Source: Ga0077527 sp038144955
GTDB lineage: Bacteria > Pseudomonadota > Gammaproteobacteria > Burkholderiales > SG8-41
NCBI GenBank assembly: GCA_038144955.1
Contig: JAYQOT010000045.1
Location: 1-20,775 of the forward strand
Length of the DNA stretch: 20,775 nucleotides
Direction: 5' to 3'
This document shows positions 14,960 through 20,775 of this stretch, piece by piece. The notes beneath the pieces were generated by a model that had not been told where the DNA came from, searched no databases, and worked only from the letters and a program-made list of their open reading frames with translations. The number at the start of each line of letters is the position of its first letter. Position 1 is the stretch's first letter. Both the position numbers and the translations under genes were made by a program.

Positions 14960-17043
14960 CAGGCGGTCAACCGCCGGTAAATGTCCGCCACCTGCAGAGG
15001 CAGTTTTTTTACGTCGTCTACCAGCGTCCAGTTTACCGGCCCGTAAAGGTGCGGCAGGTAGTCGCGTGCTTCGTGGTCTATGGTGATGCAGAATGGTTTG
15101 ATCCCGGTGCGCTGTGCTTCGATCAGTGCCTGACGCGTATCCTCGATGCCGTATTCGCCGCGGTAATGATCGCTGTAGTCGTCGGGTTTTCCGTCGGATA
15201 GCGTGATCAGCAGCTTGGTTCGGGCATCGACGCCATCCAGCAGCCGGGTCAGGTGACGAATCGCAGCGCCCATGCGCGTGTAGTCCTGCGGCTCAATCCC
15301 CGCAATCCGGCCCCTGACAGTATCGTCATAAGGTTCTTCGAAGCGTTTGATGCGATAGATTTCGCAGCGCTTGCGGGTAACGCCCGAGAAGCCATAAATG
15401 GCATAACGGTCACCCAGGGCATCCAGGGCTTCGCACAACATGATCAGCGCCTCCCGCTCGGCATCATTTATCCAGCCCTTGGTGGATCCACTCATGTCGA
15501 CCATCAGCAGCACCGCCAGATCCCGTTCGGTCTTGTGTCGCCGCATGAGCAGGCGGTCCGGCAGTTCAAGACCGCTTTTCAGGTCGATGTGGCCAGAGAC
15601 CAGTGCGTCGAAGTCAATTTCATCACCTATGGCCTGGCGTTTAAGCATCCTGTCCTCACCGCGCAGCATTTCGAAAATCCGCCTGAAGCGGATGATTTGC
15701 GGACGATATGCGGCCAGCGTAGTCGCGACGAAATCATTATCTGCCGGCGACACGTCGGATTCACGCAGCATGCACCAGTTTTTGCGGTAGTGACGGCGTT
15801 TGCAGTCCCACTCGTTGTAGAGATAGGCGCCGGTTTCGGACGCTGATTCATCCTCCATGTCTGCCGGCGCATTTTCATCAACCGCTGCAGGGTCATACTG
15901 ACCAGAATCGGTTGCCGATTGGAGGTAATCCCCGGGAATCTCATCCAGATCCTGCAATATGGAGTCGATCAGCCTGGATACGTGTTCCGGGGGCGTGACC
16001 GGCGTCTGGTCCAACTCCAGTTCAAACGTCGCATTGCCTTCAGCGTTTTTGGCAACCTCGATCCGGAAGCGCTCCAGGGTTCCGCCGGCATTTTTCGCTT
16101 CGGTCTTGTGCTCATGGGCAAGTTCGGAAAGGGCCTGGGCCAGTTCGCCCTGTTCGCGTTTAAGCCGTGCTTCGCGCACAACCGAAGTTTCCGCGCGTAA
16201 CGCGGTACGGTGGGGCAGGCGGGGAGCATCCAAGATGCCGTACAGGCGTTGCAGCCACTCAAGGCTGTGGTTGACCGTCGCTTCGGCTTTTGACAAGACA
16301 CTGCGGCATTCCTCGAATGCAGGAACATGCAGCTTTGACATGTCCCGCGCAATTCCCGGCAGCACACGGGCGATGCAGGCTTCGAGCCGCAGGTTTTCGA
16401 TATGACTGAGCAGGGCGCTTGCCCGCACCGGATCGGGATAACCCGCACAAGCGGCCGCCAGATCGACGTGGAAGGTTCCGTAACGGCCCTGTGCCCAGAG
16501 CAGTGCGATCAATATCTTGTAAATATTGAAGTTTTCCGTCCGCGTTGGCAGTGCGCTGATAAGGACCGGCAAATACAGTGTTTCGGTATCGGTCCAGGGT
16601 TCGCCGGCAGTGTCCAAGCTCAGCTTTCTTCCGGAAAGGCCGCGGGCGAACAGTCCGAGGATGTTCAGGTTCTCTTCAAGGGAGGCAGCCTGATTTCCGG
16701 CCTTTGCCTGCGTCCAGACGTCGATCTGCCGGAAAATCTCGCTGCCGCCATGCAAACCTTCACGGTCGTAGGTGTCCAGTGCCTCGATGATCCAGGCTTC
16801 CATCGCCTGCGAGTCCAGTTTTTTGAGCGCTGCATTGGCGCTGGCGGCAAACTGGTAAGCCAGCTCATAGTTGGTGCGGGTGATGACTTCGGTCCACTGC
16901 AGAACAAAATCCTGCTGCGCGCGCGGCAATGTCGCCAGTTGCCGTGCCAGCGGACCGGCTGAGCGGCGGGTGGAGAGTACCGGATTCAGCAGGTAATCCA
17001 GGCGCCCGACGAGTGTTGCCAGGCTGAGTGCGGATGCGGCCAT
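14959..17043 (-). CDS. VWA-domain protein, CbbO/NorD family
   Basis: This 694-aa protein carries a C-terminal von Willebrand A domain with a complete MIDAS: DMSGS (516-520), Thr589 (DYTRMG) and Asp617 (LSDGKPDD). The long alpha-helical N-terminal region and a preceding acidic stretch (about 385-405) are typical of CbbO and NorD proteins. In that family the VWA protein recognises a client and works with a MoxR-type AAA ring: CbbO for Rubisco reactivation, NorD for nitric oxide reductase maturation. The frame opens at 17115, but I use the ATG at 17043 (MAASALSLATLVGRL), 19 bp after the ATPase gene. No Rubisco or nor gene is in the window, so the client is not decided. The length lies between typical NorD and CbbO proteins. 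Confidence 0.85.
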   Translation of the reverse strand: MAASALSLATLVGRLDYLLNPVLSTRRSAGPLARQLATLPRAQQDFVLQWTEVITRTNYELAYQFAASANAALKKLDSQAMEAWIIEALDTYDREGLHGGSEIFRQIDVWTQAKAGNQAASLEENLNILGLFARGLSGRKLSLDTAGEPWTDTETLYLPVLISALPTRTENFNIYKILIALLWAQGRYGTFHVDLAAACAGYPDPVRASALLSHIENLRLEACIARVLPGIARDMSKLHVPAFEECRSVLSKAEATVNHSLEWLQRLYGILDAPRLPHRTALRAETSVVREARLKREQGELAQALSELAHEHKTEAKNAGGTLERFRIEVAKNAEGNATFELELDQTPVTPPEHVSRLIDSILQDLDEIPGDYLQSATDSGQYDPAAVDENAPADMEDESASETGAYLYNEWDCKRRHYRKNWCMLRESDVSPADNDFVATTLAAYRPQIIRFRRIFEMLRGEDRMLKRQAIGDEIDFDALVSGHIDLKSGLELPDRLLMRRHKTERDLAVLLMVDMSGSTKGWINDAEREALIMLCEALDALGDRYAIYGFSGVTRKRCEIYRIKRFEEPYDDTVRGRIAGIEPQDYTRMGAAIRHLTRLLDGVDARTKLLITLSDGKPDDYSDHYRGEYGIEDTRQALIEAQRTGIKPFCITIDHEARDYLPHLYGPVNWTLVDDVKKLPLQVADIYRRLTA

Positions 17044-17062
17044 GGACGGGGCCGGAGTAAAT

Positions 17063-17896
17063 TCAGAAAACGGAAGAAACGAATTCGTCAATGGCGCGCA
17101 GCATTTCCGGATCATCGGACAGTGCTTCGGCGATGGCGCTGTGACAGGCGTTGTGCGACGGAACGCCGCGCACGATCAGCTTGGCCGCATGGACCAGTAA
17201 TCGCGTCGATGCTCCTTCGTCGAGCCCGTTGCCTTTGAGGTTGCGCGTCATGTGGGCGAGGCGAACCAGGGCGGCCGCGGTGGCACTATCGGTTCCTGAT
17301 TCCGTGAGAATTATTTTTTCCTCAAGACTGGCGCCGGGATAACGGAAATCGATGGCGACGAAACGCTGGCGTGTGCTGGGCTTGAGTTCCTTGAGCACGC
17401 TTTGGTATCCGGGGTTGTATGACATGGCGAGCAGGAACTGCGGCGGCGCCTGCAGCAGTTCGCCGTGTTTTTCCATCGGCAGGATGCGCCGGTCATCGGC
17501 CAGCGGGTGGATCACCACCGTGGTGTCGCGTCGTGCCTCAACCACTTCGTCGAGATAGCAGATGGCGCCGGCGCGCACCGCGTGCGCCAGTGGCCCGTCG
17601 ACCCAGACCGTTTCATTGCCCGTGATCAGGTAGCGGCCGACGAGGTCGGCGGCGGTGAGGTCGTCATGGCAGGACACCGTGACCAGAGGGCGCTTGAGTT
17701 TCCAGGCCATGTGTTCGATGAAGCGCGTCTTGCCGCACCCGGTCGGTCCCTTGAGCAGTACCGGCAGTTGGCTGGCATAGGCGGCCTCGAACAGCGCGAT
17801 TTCATTGGCGCAGGGTTCGTAATAGGGCTCGGCGTCGATGACGCGCGCTTCGGTCTGCAGCGATTTTCGGGAGAGAGGGGCGATTTTGGTGGCCAT
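17063..17896 (-). CDS. MoxR-type AAA+ ATPase, CbbQ/NirQ/NorQ family
   Basis: This 277-aa AAA+ ATPase would form a hexameric ring that remodels a client enzyme with its VWA partner. Walker A is GPTGCGKT (50-57), Walker B is ICYLDE (112-117), followed by VEARRDTTVVIHPLADDRR typical of the family. The sensor region has SYNPGYQS (159-166), and the C-terminal part contains the characteristic GLDEGASTRLLVHAA. Family members are named after Rubisco (CbbQ), nitrite reductase (NirQ) or nitric oxide reductase (NorQ), and sequence alone does not separate them for me. It lies between a metallophosphoesterase gene and the VWA gene on the same strand, behind an AT-rich spacer that may hold its promoter. 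Confidence 0.9.
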   Translation of the reverse strand: MATKIAPLSRKSLQTEARVIDAEPYYEPCANEIALFEAAYASQLPVLLKGPTGCGKTRFIEHMAWKLKRPLVTVSCHDDLTAADLVGRYLITGNETVWVDGPLAHAVRAGAICYLDEVVEARRDTTVVIHPLADDRRILPMEKHGELLQAPPQFLLAMSYNPGYQSVLKELKPSTRQRFVAIDFRYPGASLEEKIILTESGTDSATAAALVRLAHMTRNLKGNGLDEGASTRLLVHAAKLIVRGVPSHNACHSAIAEALSDDPEMLRAIDEFVSSVF

Positions 17897-17978
17897 GGGC
17901 GACCCGTTCAGCGTGTGAAAGGGAAGTATATCCCGCCATCTCCAGGGATGATATTAAGTATATGTTTTTATTGATTTA

Positions 17979-18503
17979 TTAAGAATTAGACTGCGCCGGA
18001 ACCGGGCGGATCGCGAAGCTCATGCTGTGCAGGTCGCCGAGGACGTAGGTGCAGGGTGCGCTGACGCCGGCAACCGTGCCGGGATCGATGCGCAGCGTTT
18101 CGCCGCCCTTGATGTTGGTGATTTTCTCGATCACCGCACGATGTTCATGACCGTTGCACACCAGGTCGTAATCACCGGTCAGTGCCATGGCCTTGGCGTA
18201 ATGCGGGTAATGCACCATGAATATCCGCCGTTGTGCGAGTACCAGAGATCCGTCCTGACCGTAGTAGCTCAGGCGGTTTTTCGGTTCCTGCGCCCACTTC
18301 GAGAGGTAGAACAGGTCCCCCGTGTTGTTGCCGTGGATCAGGTGGATGGGCAGCCCCAATCCGACCACTGAATGCAATGTGGACGGCGCGATCAGGTCGC
18401 CGCAGTGCAATACGGCCTGGGCTCCCAGTGCTTTGGCCTCGGTAACTGCCGCGGCCAGAGGCTCACGGTGGTCATGGCTGTCGGAAACGATGCAGATTTT
18501 CAA
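17979..18503 (-). CDS. calcineurin-like metallophosphoesterase, YfcE/MJ0936-type
   Basis: This small cytoplasmic phosphoesterase (174 aa) would hydrolyse a phosphodiester or phosphomonoester with two bound metals. Metal ligands are in order: Asp8 and His10 (IVSDSHD), Asp36 (LHCGDLI), Asn59 (HGNN), His98 (MVHYPHY), His119 and His121 (CNGHEHRA). I use the TTG at 18503, because it gives the usual MKI-VSDSHD beginning and has GAGG six bases before it (18510-18513). The ATGs at 18521 and 18518 are in frame but have no ribosome binding site. It is divergent from aprM across 129 bp and 82 bp upstream of the ATPase gene. The substrate is unknown. Confidence 0.88.
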   Translation of the reverse strand: MKICIVSDSHDHREPLAAAVTEAKALGAQAVLHCGDLIAPSTLHSVVGLGLPIHLIHGNNTGDLFYLSKWAQEPKNRLSYYGQDGSLVLAQRRIFMVHYPHYAKAMALTGDYDLVCNGHEHRAVIEKITNIKGGETLRIDPGTVAGVSAPCTYVLGDLHSMSFAIRPVPAQSNS

Positions 18504-18578
18504 GAATAACCTCGCCATCATTGTATCCGATGCCGTACCAAGTTTTTTCTATGACCACATAACCTTTCTTTCTCTTCT

Positions 18579-18606
18579 TTCACAGTACCCCGTGGCCGTT
18601 TAAAAT
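18579..18606 (+). promoter_or_regulatory. candidate sigma-70 promoter of aprMBA
   Basis: TTCACA (18579-18584, five of six matches), a 16-bp spacer and TAAAAT (18601-18606, five of six) lie 26 bp before the aprM ATG. This is the best-looking promoter in the window and suits a highly expressed energy-metabolism operon. Confidence 0.6.
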
Positions 18607-18622
18607 CAGCGCAATTCTTGGG

Positions 18623-18627
18623 GGAGG
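18623..18627 (+). promoter_or_regulatory. ribosome binding site fixing the aprM start
   Basis: GGAGG within a GGGGGAGG run lies five bases before the ATG at 18633. The upstream TTG at 18618 overlaps this run and so is unlikely to be the start. Confidence 0.75.
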
Positions 18628-18632
18628 TATTG

Positions 18633-19469
18633 ATGTTCACCAGCAATCCGTTTGCCGCACTGTCGGCATTCATTCCGCCTGCCTTCATGCCGACTTTCCT
18701 GGTCGTCATGATCGCGCTTGTTGTTGCAGGCACACTGTTTGATGTTATCCACAAGGGCAGCGCCCGGTATTTTTTTGAAAACTGGCGCAAATCCAAAAGT
18801 AAGGGCAAGCCGGTCGAAGGCGGTGAACTGATATCCATCGCCGTCAAAACCGGGGTGGTGGATGTGCTGACTTCCGGCGAATTCTGCAATCAGCGCCGGC
18901 GGATCGCCCATCTGCTGACCATGTACGGTTTCGTGATGTACGTGGTCGCTACCGCACTGATGGTATTTTGCTACCCGACTGCCGCGACGCCTACGCCTTC
19001 GATCGTGGCGATGATGTGGTGGATCGGCGGCCTGATGGTTTGCGCGGGCGGCTACTGGTTCTGGTTCTTCATCCGGGTGGACGTTGCCGCCGAAGGGAAC
19101 TCGCCGCTGCGGGTCATGCACGCCGACCTGTTCATCCTGTCGCTGCTGGCCAGCACCACGCTGGGCCTGATCTGGGGCTTCCTCCAGGTCAAGGGTGGCG
19201 CCGGTGCGAACGCTTTCTTCGGTCTCTACATTATCGCGACGACGGTGCTGTTCGGTTCGGTGCCCTGGTCCAAGTTCGCGCACATGTTCTTCAAGCCCGC
19301 TGCGGCCTTCGAGAAAAGAATGTCCGAGGCCAACGGCACGGTGCAGAACCTGCCGACTCTGACCCGTGACGAGCCGGAGCAGCAGCAAAGACATTCCATG
19401 GAGCTGCTCAAGGATGCGCCCATGGACATGGGCCTCGGCATCAAGCGCGAAGCACCGCGCCACTATTAA
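18633..19469 (+). CDS. aprM: AprM, membrane anchor/quinone-interacting partner of APS reductase
   Basis: AprM is the inner-membrane protein encoded with aprBA in sulfur oxidisers that lack qmoABC; it is thought to pass electrons from AprBA to the quinone pool. The 278-aa protein has hydrophobic helices at about 18-38, 93-113, 123-146, 164-186 and 196-216, and a polar C-terminal tail. Four histidines (40, 93, 163, 217) sit at helix ends, suggesting possible heme b ligands as in the related HdrE/QmoC/NarI-type proteins; this is inference. The ATG at 18633 is chosen because GGAGG (18623-18627) lies five bases before it; a TTG at 18618 is rejected. aprB follows after 39 bp. Confidence 0.88.
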   Translation: MFTSNPFAALSAFIPPAFMPTFLVVMIALVVAGTLFDVIHKGSARYFFENWRKSKSKGKPVEGGELISIAVKTGVVDVLTSGEFCNQRRRIAHLLTMYGFVMYVVATALMVFCYPTAATPTPSIVAMMWWIGGLMVCAGGYWFWFFIRVDVAAEGNSPLRVMHADLFILSLLASTTLGLIWGFLQVKGGAGANAFFGLYIIATTVLFGSVPWSKFAHMFFKPAAAFEKRMSEANGTVQNLPTLTRDEPEQQQRHSMELLKDAPMDMGLGIKREAPRHY

Positions 19470-19496
19470 AAAACACCGTAATTCAGGAATACAACT

Positions 19497-19501
19497 AGGA
19501 G
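19497..19501 (+). promoter_or_regulatory. ribosome binding site of aprB
   Basis: AGGAG lies seven bases before the aprB ATG in the 39-bp gap after aprM, so aprB can be initiated independently of aprM. Confidence 0.7.
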
Positions 19502-19508
19502 CCTACGA

Positions 19509-19988
19509 ATGCCTACCTTCGTCTACATGACAAGGTGCGACGGATGCGGACACTGCGTCGACATCTGCCCGTCCGACATCATGCACATCGACAAGACCTA
19601 CCGCCGTGCCTACAACATCGAGCCCAACATGTGCTGGGAGTGCTACTCCTGCGTGAAGGCCTGTCCGCAGCACGCGATCGATGTGCGCGGATATGCCGAT
19701 TTCGCGCCTCTGGGCCACAGCGTTCGCGTTCACCGCGACGAACAGAAGGGCACCATCGCCTGGCGGATCAAGTTCCGCAATGGCACTGAGAAGAATTTTC
19801 TCTCTCCGATCACCACCAAGCCCTGGGGCACTGCAATTCCCAAGCTCGCCGAAGTTCCGGGGCCTACCAAGGAAATGCGTGACAGCGAATTGCTCTACAA
19901 CGAACCGAAATGGATCCGCATGGACGACGGCGGCCTGCATACGCTGAAGTCCAACGGCCTGAAGATGAAGAAAGGCGTGTACTACTAA
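19509..19988 (+). CDS. aprB: adenylylsulfate reductase beta subunit
   Basis: AprB is the iron-sulfur subunit of dissimilatory APS reductase, carrying electrons between the FAD of AprA and the membrane partner. The 159-aa protein has two [4Fe-4S] ferredoxin motifs: Cys10, 13, 16, 20 (CDGCGHCVDIC) and Cys42, 45, 48, 52 (CWECYSCVKAC). Trp43 next to the second cluster matches the conserved tryptophan proposed for electron transfer in the family. The C-terminal part wraps around AprA in known structures. AGGAG at 19497-19501 lies seven bases before the ATG. The stop TAA shares one base with the aprA start (TAATG), indicating coupled translation and 1:1 production. Confidence 0.96.
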   Translation: MPTFVYMTRCDGCGHCVDICPSDIMHIDKTYRRAYNIEPNMCWECYSCVKACPQHAIDVRGYADFAPLGHSVRVHRDEQKGTIAWRIKFRNGTEKNFLSPITTKPWGTAIPKLAEVPGPTKEMRDSELLYNEPKWIRMDDGGLHTLKSNGLKMKKGVYY

Positions 19989-20775
19989 TGGCTTACCAAA
20001 CTATCGTAGAAGACGGCATCGACATCCTGGTTGTCGGTGCGGGTCTGGGCGGCACTGGTGCCGCATGGGAGGCCCGGTTCTGGGGGCAGGACAAGAAGAT
20101 CGTCATTGCCGAGAAGGCCAATATTGACCGCTCAGGTGCGGTGGCACAGGGCCTCTATGCCATCAACTGCTACATGGGCACCCGCTGGGGCGAGAACAAG
20201 CCGGAGGACCATGTCCGCTACGCCCGTATCGACCTGATGGGCATGGTGCGCGAAGACCTGCTGTTTGACATGGCGCGCCATGTTGACTCCACGGTGCACC
20301 AGTTCGAGGAGTGGGGCCTGCCGATCATGAAGGACCCGAAAACCGGGCGCTACCTGCGCGAAGGGCGCTGGCAGATCATGATCCACGGCGAATCCTACAA
20401 GCCCATCGTCGCCGAGGCCGCGAAGAAATCCGCGGACAAGGTATTCAACCGCATCTGCGTCACTCACCTGCTGATGGACGAAAGCAAGGAGAACCGGATT
20501 GCCGGTGCTGTCGGTTTCAACGTTCGTACCGGCAATTACCATGTCTTCAAGTCGAAGACGGTGATCTGCGGTGCGGGCGGCGCGTCCAACATCTTCAAGC
20601 CGCGTTCGGTGGGCGAGGGTTCCGGCCGCACCTGGTATGCGCCGTGGTCATCCGCTTCCGCCTACGGCCTGATGATCAATGCCGGTGCCAAGATGACGCA
20701 GATGGAAAACCGCATCGTGCTGGCGCGCTTCAAGGACGGTTACGGCCCGGTCGGTGCCTACTTCCTGCACCTGAA
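19988..20775 (+). CDS. aprA: adenylylsulfate reductase alpha subunit, 3' part outside window
   Basis: AprA is the FAD-containing catalytic subunit; in sulfur oxidisers it converts sulfite plus AMP to APS with release of two electrons. The window holds the first 262 codons of about 620. The start MAYQTIVEDGIDILVVGAG leads into the FAD-binding GAGLGG motif (17-22), then EKANIDRSGAVAQGLYAINC, a region that contacts FAD in this family. The last residues include ARFKDGYGPVGAYF, which by comparison with archaeal AprA contains an arginine of the substrate site. The frame is open to the window edge with no stop. It overlaps aprB by one base. Confidence 0.97.
   Translation, partial: MAYQTIVEDGIDILVVGAGLGGTGAAWEARFWGQDKKIVIAEKANIDRSGAVAQGLYAINCYMGTRWGENKPEDHVRYARIDLMGMVREDLLFDMARHVDSTVHQFEEWGLPIMKDPKTGRYLREGRWQIMIHGESYKPIVAEAAKKSADKVFNRICVTHLLMDESKENRIAGAVGFNVRTGNYHVFKSKTVICGAGGASNIFKPRSVGEGSGRTWYAPWSSASAYGLMINAGAKMTQMENRIVLARFKDGYGPVGAYFLHL

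Overview
The window is a GC-rich, gene-dense bacterial chromosomal segment that most resembles a sulfur-oxidising, probably autotrophic betaproteobacterium (Thiobacillus, Sulfuricella or Sideroxydans-like). The evidence is protein-level: an aprM-aprB-aprA dissimilatory APS reductase operon, a CbbQ/NorQ + CbbO/NorD AAA-VWA pair of the kind found in chemolithoautotrophs, and housekeeping blocks typical of beta/gammaproteobacteria (rpfE-like/recJ/prfB, lolCD, comEC, scpAB). The genus is an inference. I see no rRNA, tRNA, CRISPR array, insertion sequence or phage gene.

Layout. (1) 1-4435, minus strand: RpfE-type protein -> recJ (ATGA overlap) -> D-2-hydroxyacid dehydrogenase -> prfB. prfB is cut by the window edge and carries its programmed +1 frameshift site. 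(2) 4556-6497, plus: lolC-type permease and lolD ATPase, overlapping, for lipoprotein release. (3) 6481-8051, minus: a DUF2062 membrane protein, an ATGA-coupled short AlkA-like DNA glycosylase, and a small two-helix membrane protein whose 3' end runs into lolD. (4) 8104-10506, plus: comEC, the DNA-uptake channel. (5) 10547-11479, minus: two small exported proteins in tandem, one a glycine-zipper lipoprotein. (6) 11726-12061, plus: a zinc-ribbon membrane protein. (7) 12416-14886, plus: scpA-scpB (overlapping), then an aldo/keto reductase ending in a terminator. (8) 14959-18503, minus: metallophosphoesterase, CbbQ/NorQ-like ATPase, CbbO/NorD-like VWA protein. (9) 18633 to the end, plus: aprM-aprB-aprA, with aprA cut by the window edge.

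How the genes work together. AprBA oxidises AMP plus sulfite to APS, and AprM is the presumed membrane partner taking the electrons. The AAA-VWA pair is a chaperone-like remodelling module whose client (Rubisco, nitric oxide reductase or something else) is not in the window; its place beside apr is the most interesting context here. LolCD feeds lipoproteins such as the one at 10547-11068 to the outer membrane. ScpAB works with SMC in chromosome segregation, and RecJ, the glycosylase and ComEC belong to DNA repair and uptake.

Most of the window is ordinary core genome. Points worth a second look are the orphan AAA-VWA pair, the histidine layout of AprM, the dehydrogenase between recJ and prfB, several hairpins at gene boundaries, and a set of AT-rich spacers.
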